In this document: piece by piece, positions 34,253 through 42,881 of the stretch
Layout of the letters: each line of letters begins with the position of its first letter
Numbering within the stretch: the first letter of the stretch is position 1
From: Streptomyces sp. TRM68416
Lineage (GTDB): Bacteria; Actinomycetota; Actinomycetes; Streptomycetales; Streptomycetaceae
Direction of reading: 5' to 3'
Length of the DNA: 64,000 bases
Assembly (NCBI RefSeq): GCF_014596915.1
Contig: NZ_JACVWU010000034.1
Coordinates: 1-64,000 of the forward strand
The notes under the pieces: model-generated
Told to the model about the DNA's origin: nothing
Databases searched by the model: none
Seen by the model: only the letters and a program-made list of their open reading frames with translations
Position numbers and translations under genes: made by a program

Positions 34253-34346
34253 TGTGGGGGTCTCCTCATCCAACGGAAAACAAGCTCGGCTACCACTGGA
34301 GTACGACCCGACAGAAGCTGGAGCCGTTCGACCGAGGAGAGACGTC

Positions 34347-34547
34347 ATGTGCAGCCACCGGCCCGCCTGCCCGACCGCCGACAGCCCCGACCACCACGCC
34401 GCCGTCATCGTCGCGTCCCACCCCGAACAGGGCTGGAACCTGCTGTGCAACGGCACCATCGCCTTCGACGACACCGGTGAACTCCTGCCCGACGGACGGG
34501 TGGTGGCCCCGGACCGCACCCTGGGCCGACTGACCGTGGCCGCCTGA
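34347..34547 (+). CDS. DUF5999 family small protein
   Basis: A 66-residue protein, MCSHRPACPTADSPDHHAA at the start, then SHPEQGWNLLCNGTIAFDDT and ELLPDGRVVAP. This is the compact conserved DUF5999 form common in Streptomyces. Three Cys and two His near the N-terminus could bind metal. GAGGAGA lies 8 nt before the ATG, which rules out a 31-residue longer reading. Function unknown. Confidence 0.82.
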   Translation: MCSHRPACPTADSPDHHAAVIVASHPEQGWNLLCNGTIAFDDTGELLPDGRVVAPDRTLGRLTVAA

Positions 34548-34605
34548 GCCTCAGCCGTTGAGGCTCAGTCCTCGAAGCGGGCGGCGAGCGGCGGTGCGTT
34601 CCGCG

Positions 34606-35349
34606 TCATCGGGCGAACAGCTCGAAGGAGACCGCCGGCTTCCCGCCGAACCGCTGCCCCGTCTCTTCGGCGTGCGCGGTCAGGAACTCCCGGACGTAAT
34701 GCTCGGTGTCCTGGTCCGTCAACGCCTCGATGTAGGTGCGGTGTTCGAGCAGGGAGCGCACCGCGCGCTCCAGGCCGGGCGTGGCGTCCACGGCGTGCGT
34801 GGGCGTGCTGGAGCCGGCGACGGCGACCCAGCGGACGCCGTTCCACGGCTCGAGGCCCTGCTCGGTCAGTTCGGGGAAGATCCAGCGGTTGCCCGCGTCG
34901 GCCGCCGCGTCGAGGGTGGCCCGTCCCACGGCGACGTGGTCGGGGGTGTTCCAGGCGACGCCGCCCCAGGTGTCCCGGTGGTTGAGGGTGATGACCAGTT
35001 CGGGCCGGTGGCGGCGGATCGCGGCGGCGATGTCGCGGCGCAGGGCGGTGCCGTACTCGATCACGCCGTCGCGGTGGTCGAGGAACTCGACCACGGAGAC
35101 GCCGACGACCGCCGCACTGGCCCGCTGCTCCCGCTCGCGCAGCGGGCCGCACTCGGCGGGCTCCAGGGTGTCGATGCCGGCCTCGCCGCGGGAGGCGAGG
35201 ACGTAGGCGATCTCGCGTCCCGCGTCCGTCCACGCGGCGATGGCGGCCGAGCAGCCGTACTCCAGGTCGTCCGGGTGCGCCACGACCGCGAGCGCGCGGT
35301 GCCAGTCCTCGGGCATGGGCTGCAATGGCATGATCGTCGGATCGCTCAT
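34606..35349 (-). CDS. PIG-L (LmbE-like) N-deacetylase family protein
   Basis: A 247-residue zinc hydrolase of the PIG-L/MshB fold. The metal site AHPDDLEYG lies near residue 25, and the later RHRPELVITLNHRDTWGGVA contributes the catalytic His/Asp. Relatives remove acetyl groups from GlcNAc-containing molecules such as mycothiol or glycan intermediates. It sits at the distal end of the leftward rhamnose-side genes, 34 bp after the peptidase-like hydrolase, so a role on glycan fragments is possible but unproven. Confidence 0.87.
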   Translation of the reverse strand: MSDPTIMPLQPMPEDWHRALAVVAHPDDLEYGCSAAIAAWTDAGREIAYVLASRGEAGIDTLEPAECGPLREREQRASAAVVGVSVVEFLDHRDGVIEYGTALRRDIAAAIRRHRPELVITLNHRDTWGGVAWNTPDHVAVGRATLDAAADAGNRWIFPELTEQGLEPWNGVRWVAVAGSSTPTHAVDATPGLERAVRSLLEHRTYIEALTDQDTEHYVREFLTAHAEETGQRFGGKPAVSFELFAR

Positions 35350-35383
35350 GCCCGCAGACTAGTTCGACTGCCCGGTGCCGTCC

Positions 35384-36685
35384 TCAGATTTCGTCGCGCG
35401 CCAGGCCGAGCAGGCGGTCCAGCACGCGGGGGCCGCCGGCGCGGACGCCGTCGTGCTCGAACTCGTCGGTGACCCAGGTGCGCAGACCGCGGATCGCTCG
35501 GGCGGTGGCGAGCGAGTGGGCCGTGTCCACGTACATGTCGTCGTGGTAGACGGCCGCCGCGACCGGGACCTCGTTGGCGGCGAGCCGGGCCGGGTCGTAC
35601 AGGGGGGTCCAGTCGGTGCGGGCGGCGAGCAGTTCGGCGGTCTCGCGCAGCGGGCGCAGCGCCGGGTCGCAGTCGAACATCCAGGGGTGGACCGATTCGC
35701 CGGTGAACAGCAGCGGTCCGTCGCCGGCGAGTGCCTTGGCGGCGTCGAACTGGGGGAACTCGGTGCGGACGCGCTCGGCGGACCAGGCGGTGGGGCGGGC
35801 GTCCTGGCCGTAGATCGCCTCGTGGACCAGGGCGTAGAGGGGGTGGCTCGCGTAGGAGAGCAGGCCCTGGACCTCTTCCTGGAAGGCGTCGGACAGGCGC
35901 ATGCCCTGCGGAGTGCGCACGAAGGCGTGTTCCAGGAGGAAGTGCAGGCGGTGGCTGCCCTCGCCGCCGCCGAGGAGGATGCCGAGGGACTGGAAGGCCT
36001 CGGCGGTGAGCCGGTAGCCGTTGGGGAGCACCACGTCGTGGCTCAGCAGGTGGTCGGCGATTCGGCGGGCGCGCTCGACGTCCTGCGGGTAGCGGGCGTA
36101 GTGGGCGGCGACCTTGCGCTCGATACGGGGGTAGGCGGCCCGGTAGACGTCGTCGGCGTGGGCGTCGAGCGAGGGCAGGCCGCCGGTGACGAGCGCGGCG
36201 GTGAGGCCCTCGGGGGCGGTGGAGAGGTAGGTGACCGTGCAGAAGCCGCCGAAGCTCTGGCCGAGGACGGTCCAGGGGGCGCCGCCGGTGACCCGGGGGC
36301 GGACGGCCTCGCAGTCGCGGACGATGGAGTCGGCGCGGAAGCGGGTCAGGTAGCCGGCCTGCTCGGCGGGGCCGCCGCGCAGCGGGAGCGTCTGGCGGTT
36401 GGCGGGGGTGGAGTGGCCGGTGCCGCGCTGGTCGAGGAGGAGGACCCGGTACTCCTTCAGGGCGCGCCCGAGCCAGGCCGGCCTGCCGACGAAACGGTTG
36501 GCCCCGAAGCCGGGTCCGCCCTGGAGGTACACCAGCCACGGCAGGTTCTGCCGCACCCGGTCGGCGGCGACGACCTCCCGGGCGTAGAGCTCGATCGTCT
36601 CCCCCGCCGGGTCGTCGTGGTCGAGGGGCACGGTGAAGGTGCGGTCGGTGAGGACGACGCCGGGCTGGCGGTAGGTGGCGGTCAA
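35384..36685 (-). CDS. Alpha/beta hydrolase, prolyl aminopeptidase-like (S33)
   Basis: A 433-residue S33-family hydrolase. It has the oxyanion-hole motif VYLQGGPGFGANR, LLLDQRGTGHSTP, and the nucleophile elbow GQSFGG with Ser near residue 148. The later LLFTGESVHPWMFD and YHDDMYVD stretches hold the acid and base region. Length fits the long proline iminopeptidase group rather than short esterases. It would release N-terminal Pro or a similar residue from peptides in the cytosol. It follows the LacI gene on the same strand after 102 bp; a link to rhamnose use is not evident. Confidence 0.87.
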   Translation of the reverse strand: MTATYRQPGVVLTDRTFTVPLDHDDPAGETIELYAREVVAADRVRQNLPWLVYLQGGPGFGANRFVGRPAWLGRALKEYRVLLLDQRGTGHSTPANRQTLPLRGGPAEQAGYLTRFRADSIVRDCEAVRPRVTGGAPWTVLGQSFGGFCTVTYLSTAPEGLTAALVTGGLPSLDAHADDVYRAAYPRIERKVAAHYARYPQDVERARRIADHLLSHDVVLPNGYRLTAEAFQSLGILLGGGEGSHRLHFLLEHAFVRTPQGMRLSDAFQEEVQGLLSYASHPLYALVHEAIYGQDARPTAWSAERVRTEFPQFDAAKALAGDGPLLFTGESVHPWMFDCDPALRPLRETAELLAARTDWTPLYDPARLAANEVPVAAAVYHDDMYVDTAHSLATARAIRGLRTWVTDEFEHDGVRAGGPRVLDRLLGLARDEI

Positions 36686-36787
36686 CAGGGCTCCCGGGAC
36701 GGACGGATGTTGTCGGCGCGTCCCAGTTCAGCACATGCCCGTCCGATATCCGATCCCCGGGATCATGAAATCGTACTGAACGCGGGG

Positions 36788-37822
36788 TCAGCGGGCGGCC
36801 AGGCTGGAGCGTCGCACCACCAGTTCGGGCTGGAGCACGACCCGCCGGTGCTGGTGTCCCCGTCCGCCCTTCCCGCCGTTGTTGTCCTCCGTCTCCTCCA
36901 GCAGCAGCTCCGCGGCCAGGGCGCCCATGGTGACGGCGGGCTGGCGTACCGAGGTGAGGGGTACGGCCGCGGCGGCGGCGAACTCGATGTCGTCGTAGCC
37001 GACGATGGCGAGGTCGTCGGGGACGCTGATGCCGGCGGCGTACATGGCCTGGAGGACGCCGAGGGCGAGCAGGTCGTTGGCGCAGAACACGGCGGTCGGG
37101 CGGTCGGCGAGGCCGAGCAGGCGGGCACCGGCGTCCCGGCCGGCGGCGACGTCGAGCCGTTCGGTGGGCAGCTCGCGCAGCGCCTCGGGGCCGAGGCCGG
37201 CCTCGGCGAGGGCGTTCAGGGCGCCGGTGCGGCGGTCGCGCACCTGGTTGAAGCCGGGCGGGCCGCTGACGTAGGCGATGGAGCGGTGGCCGAGGTCGAC
37301 CAGGTGGCGCACGGCGAGGGCGCCGCCCGCGACGTCGTCGACGGAGACCGAGCACTCGGTGGTGCCCTCGGCGACCCGGTCGACCAGGACGAAGGGGATG
37401 TTGTGGCGCCGGAACGTCTCGATGTTGCGGCCGGTGGCGTCGGCGGGGGTGAGCAGGACGCCGCGCACCCGCTGCTCGGCGAAGAGCGAGAGGTACTCGG
37501 CCTCCTCCCCCGGGCTCTGCGCGCTGTTGCAGACCATCACGCCGAGCCCGGCCTCGCGGGCGGCCCGCTCGGCGCCGCGCGCGACGTCGACGAAGAAGGG
37601 GTTGCCCATGTCGAGCACGAGCAGCCCCATGATCCGGCTGCGGCCCGCGCGCAACTGGCGCGCGGACTCGCTGCGGACGTAGCCCAGCCGGTCGATGGCG
37701 GACAGCACCCGCGCCCGGGTCTCGGTGGCGACCGAGTCCGGACGGTTGATGACGTTCGACACCGTGCCGACGGAGACGCCGGCGGCGCGGGCCACGTCCT
37801 TGATACCCACCGACTGAGCCAT
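36788..37822 (-). CDS. LacI family regulator, probable rhamnose repressor
   Basis: A 344-residue LacI/GalR repressor. The helix-turn-helix is VARAAGVSVGTVSNVINRP (residues about 9-27), the hinge helix is RQLRAGRSRIMGLLV, and a periplasmic-binding-like ligand domain follows (VDDVAGGALAVRHLVDLGHR, IVGYDDIEFA). The ATG at 37822 has GGAGG 10 nt upstream. It lies downstream of the rhamnose import genes and the BNR enzyme on the same strand. LacI-like palindromes at the rha divergent promoter make rhamnose or rhamnulose the likely inducer. It is the only regulator in the block. Confidence 0.9.
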   Translation of the reverse strand: MAQSVGIKDVARAAGVSVGTVSNVINRPDSVATETRARVLSAIDRLGYVRSESARQLRAGRSRIMGLLVLDMGNPFFVDVARGAERAAREAGLGVMVCNSAQSPGEEAEYLSLFAEQRVRGVLLTPADATGRNIETFRRHNIPFVLVDRVAEGTTECSVSVDDVAGGALAVRHLVDLGHRSIAYVSGPPGFNQVRDRRTGALNALAEAGLGPEALRELPTERLDVAAGRDAGARLLGLADRPTAVFCANDLLALGVLQAMYAAGISVPDDLAIVGYDDIEFAAAAAVPLTSVRQPAVTMGALAAELLLEETEDNNGGKGGRGHQHRRVVLQPELVVRRSSLAAR

Positions 37823-37878
37823 CGGGCAGGAACCTCCAGGTGGACGAGGGGCGGCGGGGGCCTTCACAGTACCGTCAG

Positions 37879-37894
37879 GCCGCCCCCGGGCGGC
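37879..37894. terminator. Short GC hairpin after the BNR gene
   Basis: GCCGCCC-cc-GGGCGGC directly downstream of the BNR stop and before lacI on the leftward transcript. It may attenuate read-through into lacI. No U-tract is present. Confidence 0.4.
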
Positions 37895-37899
37895 ATCGG

Positions 37900-39324
37900 T
37901 CAGGCGGGCAGCCGGAAGTCGACGACGCGCAGCGCCGACGGTGTCGTACCGGTGGACTTCTCCTGGTACATCACCGACAGGACGTTGTCCTGCGCGATAC
38001 GGGTCTCGTCGACGACGACCTCGCCGAAGGCGTTCAGCCCGCCGCCGTCGTACAGCAGCCGCCAGTCGGTGTACCCGGAGGCCTTGGAGGCACCGGCGAT
38101 CCGGCCGAAGGGGAAGATCGCGTAGGCGTTGTCGTACTTGTCCAGGACCAGCTTGGTGCGCTGGCTGGAGTTGAGCGGGACCGGGATCTCGGTCTTCTGC
38201 CAGGTGCCGGAGGCGTTCTTGCGTACGTGGAAGGCCCGGCCGTTGGCGGTGCGGTTGGCGACGTAGTTCGTGGTGCACTGCCCGAAGCGGCCGGGGACGT
38301 AGGAGATGATCGCGTGCGGCAGGCCGGCGGAGTCGGTGAACTGGCTCTCCTGGTTCATCAGGGAGTGGTCCGCGTTGAGCGGGTCGACGACCAGGCCGGG
38401 GTCGGTGACGGCGACCCGGTCCGCGCCGCCGGTGGTGCCGACGACCGTGCCGGCGTTGTTGCGCCAGGTGCGGCCGCGGTCGTCGGAGTAGACGTAGCCG
38501 GTGTCGTGGTTGGTGAGGCCGCCGCCGTTGCACATCACGGCGCCGTTCTGCTCGCGCCAGGTGAAGAACGAGTGCAGCCGGCCGTTGCGGTCGTAGTCGA
38601 TGCCGTGCAGGTACATGTTGCGGGCCGTGGAGGAGCCGTGCTCGCTGGTGTAGGTGCCGGTGGAGCTGGACCACTCGCCGAGCGCGGTCCAGGTCGAACC
38701 GTCGTACTCCGCGAGGGCGTTGCGGCCGTTGCCGGAGACGGCGACCCGGTAGCTGAGCTGGAGCCGGCCCTCGGGGGTGGAGACGAACTGCGGGTAGGTG
38801 AACTGGCTGGTGAGTGCCAGGCCGTCCAGGGTGGACTGCGGGGCGCCGAAGCGGCTCGCGGTCCAGCTCAGTCCGGCCGGGTTGTCCATGAGCCCGGCGA
38901 CGGACTTGACGTAGGTGAAGCCGTCGCTGTGGGAGTCCATGTTGAGGTGGAGCCGGCCGTCGATCCTGGAGACGCCCATGGAGATGACGTTGTGGGAGTC
39001 GTTGTAGCGCAGGGTGTGGCCGACCTTGACGGTGGACCAGGTGCTCGCGCCGAGCGGGCGGCGGCCGACGACGGCGTTGCGGTCGGCGGTGTACCAGACG
39101 GCGTACTGGTAGCCCTTGTAGGTCAGCAGGCCGTTCTTCTGGAAGGAGTTGTTGTTGACCAGGCCGTCGTAGGAGACGAAGAAGATGGCCTGGCTGTCGA
39201 GGGTGGTGGTGCCGGCCGGGGTGACCGAGGGGCCTGGGTCGGCCGCGCGGGCGGTGCCGCCGGTGAGCGCGGAGGTGGACATGGCGGTCACGATCGCACC
39301 CGTCAGCAGCGTGCGTCTTCTCAT
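37900..39324 (-). CDS. Secreted BNR-repeat (BNR_4) propeller enzyme, candidate rhamnose-releasing enzyme
   Basis: A 474-residue protein with a Tat/Sec signal (MRRRTLLTGAIV, cleavage near TARAAD). The rest fits a BNR_4 seven-blade propeller: SDDRGRTWRN is a BNR/Asp-box, with LHLNMDSHSDGFTYVKS, YPQFVSTPEGRLQLSYRV and MYLHGIDYD. From what I know, the same fold family includes GH145 alpha-L-rhamnosidases and PL42 L-rhamnose-alpha-1,4-glucuronate lyases acting on arabinogalactan-type glycans. It lies between the rhamnose mutarotase and the LacI gene, only 32 bp after rhaM, so it probably frees the L-rhamnose the importer takes up. Lyase versus hydrolase cannot be decided here. Confidence 0.78.
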   Translation of the reverse strand: MRRRTLLTGAIVTAMSTSALTGGTARAADPGPSVTPAGTTTLDSQAIFFVSYDGLVNNNSFQKNGLLTYKGYQYAVWYTADRNAVVGRRPLGASTWSTVKVGHTLRYNDSHNVISMGVSRIDGRLHLNMDSHSDGFTYVKSVAGLMDNPAGLSWTASRFGAPQSTLDGLALTSQFTYPQFVSTPEGRLQLSYRVAVSGNGRNALAEYDGSTWTALGEWSSSTGTYTSEHGSSTARNMYLHGIDYDRNGRLHSFFTWREQNGAVMCNGGGLTNHDTGYVYSDDRGRTWRNNAGTVVGTTGGADRVAVTDPGLVVDPLNADHSLMNQESQFTDSAGLPHAIISYVPGRFGQCTTNYVANRTANGRAFHVRKNASGTWQKTEIPVPLNSSQRTKLVLDKYDNAYAIFPFGRIAGASKASGYTDWRLLYDGGGLNAFGEVVVDETRIAQDNVLSVMYQEKSTGTTPSALRVVDFRLPA

Positions 39325-39356
39325 GATGCGGCTCCGGTTGGTCCTGATGGGGAGGG

Positions 39357-39677
39357 TCAGGCGAGGTGGAACACTTCGGTGAGCGGCTTCATCGCCTCGT
39401 CGGGGCGGGCCCCGTCGAGGGATTCGAAGAACGGGGACATCTCGGCCTGCCAGCGGGCGTTGACCTCGGTGGCCTCCATGCCGGCGAGGGCGGCCTCGAA
39501 GTCCTCGGTCTCCAGGTAGCCGACGAGCAGGCCGTCGTCGCGCAGGAAGAGCGAGTAGTTGTGCCAGCCGGTGGCCGAGAGCGCCTGGAGCATCTCCGGC
39601 CACACGGCGGCGTGGCGTTCGCGGTACTCGGCGAGCCGGTCCTCGCGGACCTTGAGGAGGAAACAGACGCGCTGCAT
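39357..39677 (-). CDS. rhaM: L-rhamnose mutarotase
   Basis: A 106-residue RhaM/RhaU-type protein that interconverts alpha- and beta-L-rhamnopyranose so the isomerase receives its preferred anomer. Family marks are MQRVCFLLKVREDRLAEYRE, RHAAVWPEMLQALSATGWHN, YSLFLRDDGLLVGYLE and the terminal PLTEVFHLA. The His in ERHAAVWP and the Tyr/Trp residues are conserved active-site positions. The gene lies 31 bp after rhaS in the leftward import operon. Confidence is high from full-length match and context. Confidence 0.95.
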   Translation of the reverse strand: MQRVCFLLKVREDRLAEYRERHAAVWPEMLQALSATGWHNYSLFLRDDGLLVGYLETEDFEAALAGMEATEVNARWQAEMSPFFESLDGARPDEAMKPLTEVFHLA

Positions 39678-39708
39678 GAAGTACCAGCTCCCGTGGGGAA
39701 GGAGGGGC

Positions 39709-40791
39709 TCAGAAGTTGAACCGGTCGATGTTCTCGGCGTTGAACACGGTCGGCTTGCCGAGGCTGATCACGCCGTCCTTGCCGATCGTGTACTCGCCCA
39801 TGTCGCCGGCGGTGAAGGTCTCGCCCTCCTTGCCGGTGATCTGGCCGGAGACCAGGGCGACCGAGGTGCGCGCGGCGAGCTCGCCGAGCTTGGCCGGGTC
39901 CCACAGCTCGAACGCCTCGACGGTGCCGTTCTTGACGTACTTGCGCATGTCGTTGGGGGTGCCGAGGCCGGTCAGCTTGACCTTGCCCTTGTACTTGGAG
40001 CCCGACAGGTACTGGGCGGCGGCCTTGATGCCGACGGTGGTCGGGGAGATGATCCCCTTCAGGTTCGGGTACTCCTGGAGCAGGCCCTGGGTCTGCTGGA
40101 AGGACTGCTGGGCGTCGTCGTTGCCGTAGGCGATCTTGACGAGCTTGATGTCCTTGTACTTGGGGTCCTTCAGCTCGTCCTTCATGAAGTCGATCCAGAT
40201 GTTCTGGTTCGTCGCCGTCTGCGCGGCGGACAGGATCGCGATCTCGCCCTTGTAGCCGATCTGTTCGGCGAGCAGCTGCACCTCGGTGCGGCCGAGGTCC
40301 TCGGCGGAGGCCTGGGAGACGAAGGCGTTGCGGCACTCGGGCTTGGTGTCGGAGTCGTAGGTGACGACCTTGATGTCGTTGCTCATGGCCTGCTTGAGCG
40401 CGGTGCACAGGGCGCCCGGGTCCTGCGCGGAGACGGCGATGGCGTCGACCTGCTGCTGGGTGAGCGTGTTGACGTAGGAGACCTGTCCCGCGGTGTCGGT
40501 GGCGCTGGACGGGCCGACCTCCTTGTAGTTGGAGCCCAGCTCCTTCAGCGCGGCCTCGCCGCCCTTGTCGGCGGAGGTGAAGTAGGGGTTGTTGACCTGC
40601 TTGGGCAGGAAGCCGACGGTCAGGCCCTTCTTCAGTTCGGCGTTCGGGTCGGCCTTGCCGGCCGCGGCGGCGGAGCCGCCCTCGTTCTTCACGTCCTCCT
40701 TGGTGGTGCCGCCGCAGGCGGTCGCGGCGAGGGACAGGGAGGAGACAACGGCCACGGCCACACAGGCACGGCGGAGGGATGACTTGCGCAT
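39709..40791 (-). CDS. rhaS: Rhamnose ABC transporter substrate-binding lipoprotein
   Basis: A 360-residue periplasmic-binding-protein-like lipoprotein. The signal ends SLSLAATACGG, with the lipid-modified Cys near 26. The mature domain is of the ribose/rhamnose cluster B type (VGFLPKQVNNPYFTSADKGG, AISVSAQDPGALC, ILSAAQTATNQNIWIDFMKD, LKGIISPTTVGIKAAAQYL). It captures L-rhamnose outside the membrane and hands it to RhaP/RhaQ. Order after the permeases with a 91-bp gap suggests its own ribosome loading or an internal promoter, common for binding proteins needed in excess. Confidence 0.93.
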   Translation of the reverse strand: MRKSSLRRACVAVAVVSSLSLAATACGGTTKEDVKNEGGSAAAAGKADPNAELKKGLTVGFLPKQVNNPYFTSADKGGEAALKELGSNYKEVGPSSATDTAGQVSYVNTLTQQQVDAIAVSAQDPGALCTALKQAMSNDIKVVTYDSDTKPECRNAFVSQASAEDLGRTEVQLLAEQIGYKGEIAILSAAQTATNQNIWIDFMKDELKDPKYKDIKLVKIAYGNDDAQQSFQQTQGLLQEYPNLKGIISPTTVGIKAAAQYLSGSKYKGKVKLTGLGTPNDMRKYVKNGTVEAFELWDPAKLGELAARTSVALVSGQITGKEGETFTAGDMGEYTIGKDGVISLGKPTVFNAENIDRFNF

Positions 40792-40882
40792 GGCGACTCT
40801 TTCTTGGAGGGCGAGGTGAGGGGGTCTACGGGGTGGGCGTGGGCGCCTCGGACACCGGCGCCGCGGCCGCTCTGCGCCCGGC

Positions 40883-41848
40883 TCAGGCGACGGCGATCTG
40901 CCGGGCGACCCGGGGGCCGAGGACGGACAGGACGAGCAGGACGCCGGTGACGACGATCTGCGACTGGGCGGAGACGTCCTGGAGGCTCATCACGTTCTGG
41001 AGCGCGCCGAGGAGGAAGACACCGGCGATCGCGCCGCCGAGCGTCCCCTTGCCGCCGTCGAAGTCGATGCCACCGAGCAGCACGGCCGCGACGACGGAGA
41101 GTTCGAGCCCGGTGGCGTTGTCGTAGCGGGCGCTGGCGTAGTGCAGGGCCCAGAAGACACCGGTGAGGGAGGCCATCAGGCCGGTCACCGTGAACAGGAT
41201 CAGCTTCTGCCGCTTGACGCGGATGCCGGCGAAGCGGGCCGCCTCCTCGCCGGCGCCGATCGCGAACAGCGACCGGCCGAACGGGGTGGCGTGCAGCACG
41301 ATCACGGCGATCGTGAGCAGCACCAGGAAGGGCAGGAATGCCTGCGGAATGAAGGTGTCGCCGATGCGTCCGGCCGCGAACTCCAGGTACGGGGCGGGGA
41401 AGTCGGTCACCGCGTCGGAGCCGAGCACGATCTGGGCGATGCCCCGGTAGGCGGCGAGGGTGCCGATGGTGACGGCGAGGGACGGCAGCCCCAGCCGGGT
41501 CACCAGCAGGCCGTTGATCAGTCCGCAGACCACGCCGAGCAGCAGGCAGATCGGAATGATCGTCTCGATCGTCATGCCCTGGTTCCACAGCGCGCCCATC
41601 ACGGCGCCGGAGAGGCCTGCGGTGGAGGCGACCGAGAGATCGATCTCGCCCGAGACGACCAGGAGGGTCATGGGCAGGGCGATCAGGGCGATCGGCAGGG
41701 TGTTCCCGATCAGGAACGACAGGTTGAGGGCGTTTCCGAAGCCGTCGACCGTACTGAACGACAGCAGGAGTACGACGATCAGCAGCGCGCCGACCACCGT
41801 GTCCCAGCGGATGGCTCGAATCGCCGAATGGGCGGAGAAGTCAGCCAT
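40883..41848 (-). CDS. rhaQ: Rhamnose ABC transporter permease
   Basis: A 321-residue CUT2-type sugar permease with about nine or ten membrane spans. Conserved segments are GEIDLSVASTAGLSGAVMGAL, LAVTIGTLAAYRGIAQIVLG, and the ATPase-contact loop FAIGAGEEAARFAGIRVKRQ followed by AVLLGGIDFDGGKGTLGGAI. It pairs with RhaP to form the channel. The start overlaps the end of rhaP by 8 bp, which implies translational coupling. RhaQ versus RhaP naming is by order only. Confidence 0.92.
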   Translation of the reverse strand: MADFSAHSAIRAIRWDTVVGALLIVVLLLSFSTVDGFGNALNLSFLIGNTLPIALIALPMTLLVVSGEIDLSVASTAGLSGAVMGALWNQGMTIETIIPICLLLGVVCGLINGLLVTRLGLPSLAVTIGTLAAYRGIAQIVLGSDAVTDFPAPYLEFAAGRIGDTFIPQAFLPFLVLLTIAVIVLHATPFGRSLFAIGAGEEAARFAGIRVKRQKLILFTVTGLMASLTGVFWALHYASARYDNATGLELSVVAAVLLGGIDFDGGKGTLGGAIAGVFLLGALQNVMSLQDVSAQSQIVVTGVLLVLSVLGPRVARQIAVA

Positions 41849-42881
41849 GGCGGGCGTTCCTCTTCTTCAGGGCGGTGGCCACGCGCAGCGCGACGATCCG
41901 GTCGACCGCGATGGCGAGGATGAGCAGGATGCCGTTGATGGCGAGCACCCAGACGGAGCTGACGCCGAGGGCGGGCAGGACGCTGTTGACGGAGGTCAGC
42001 AGCAGCGCGCCGAGCGCCGCGCCGTAGACGCTGCCGGAGCCGCCGGTGAAGACGACACCGCCCACCACCACCGCGCTGACGACGGTGAGTTCGTAGCCGC
42101 TGCCGGTGCCGGAGTCGACATTGCCGAAACGGGCCAGGTACAGGGCGCCCGCGAGGCCGGCCAGCGCGCCGCAGAAGGTGTAGGCGGCCAGGATCCGCTT
42201 GCGGACCGGGATGCCGGCCAGGCGGGCGGCCTCCGGGTTGGAGCCGAGGGCGTACAGCTCGCGCCCGCTGCCGTAGTGCTTGAGGTAGTACGCGGTCGCC
42301 ACCAGGACGGCCAGGGCGATGAGCGCCAGCCACGGTACGGCGGAGAGGCCGCCGGAGCCGAAGTCGACGAAGCCGTCCGGGAGGTCGGCGGCGGTGATCT
42401 GGCGGGAGCCGACCCAGATCGAGTCGATGCCGCGGATGATGTAGAGCGTGCCGAGGGTCACCACGAGCGCGGGCACCTGGCCGAGGCTGACGAGCAGGCC
42501 GTTGAGGAGCCCGAAGGCGATGCCCATCAGGACGGCGAGGAGGACGGCCACGACGGAGTTGCCGCCGCCCTGGAGGTAGCTGCCTGCCGCGAAGGCGCTG
42601 ATGCCGAGGGTGGAGCCGACGGACAGGTCGACGTTGCGGGTGATGACGACGAGGGACTGGCCGGTGGCGACCAGCACCAGGATGGTCGCGTTGAGCAGCA
42701 GGTCCTTGATGCCCTGTTCGGACAGGAACTCGCTGTTGCCCGCCTGGGTGACGGCGATCATCACCAGGAAGACGAACAGGATGGCCAGTTCGCGCACCTT
42801 GAAGACGCGGTCGACGAGCCGGGTCGCGCCGGCCTTGGGCACCTCGGCGACGGGGGTCGGCTGAGGGGTGGTCACCGTCAT
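41841..42881 (-). CDS. rhaP: Rhamnose ABC transporter permease
   Basis: A 346-residue CUT2 permease from the ATG at 42881, which overlaps the ATPase stop as ATGA. A longer reading frame to 43148 is antisense noise. A cytosolic N-terminus precedes multiple spans (VRELAILFVFLVMIAVTQAG, NVDLSVGSTLGISAFAAGS, LVVTLGTLYIIRGIDSI). The coupling loop YALGSNPEAARLAGIPVRKR and VVGGVVFTGGSGSVYGAA are typical of sugar permeases of the ribose/rhamnose class. It forms a heterodimer with RhaQ. Confidence 0.92.
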   Translation of the reverse strand: MTVTTPQPTPVAEVPKAGATRLVDRVFKVRELAILFVFLVMIAVTQAGNSEFLSEQGIKDLLLNATILVLVATGQSLVVITRNVDLSVGSTLGISAFAAGSYLQGGGNSVVAVLLAVLMGIAFGLLNGLLVSLGQVPALVVTLGTLYIIRGIDSIWVGSRQITAADLPDGFVDFGSGGLSAVPWLALIALAVLVATAYYLKHYGSGRELYALGSNPEAARLAGIPVRKRILAAYTFCGALAGLAGALYLARFGNVDSGTGSGYELTVVSAVVVGGVVFTGGSGSVYGAALGALLLTSVNSVLPALGVSSVWVLAINGILLILAIAVDRIVALRVATALKKRNARHG

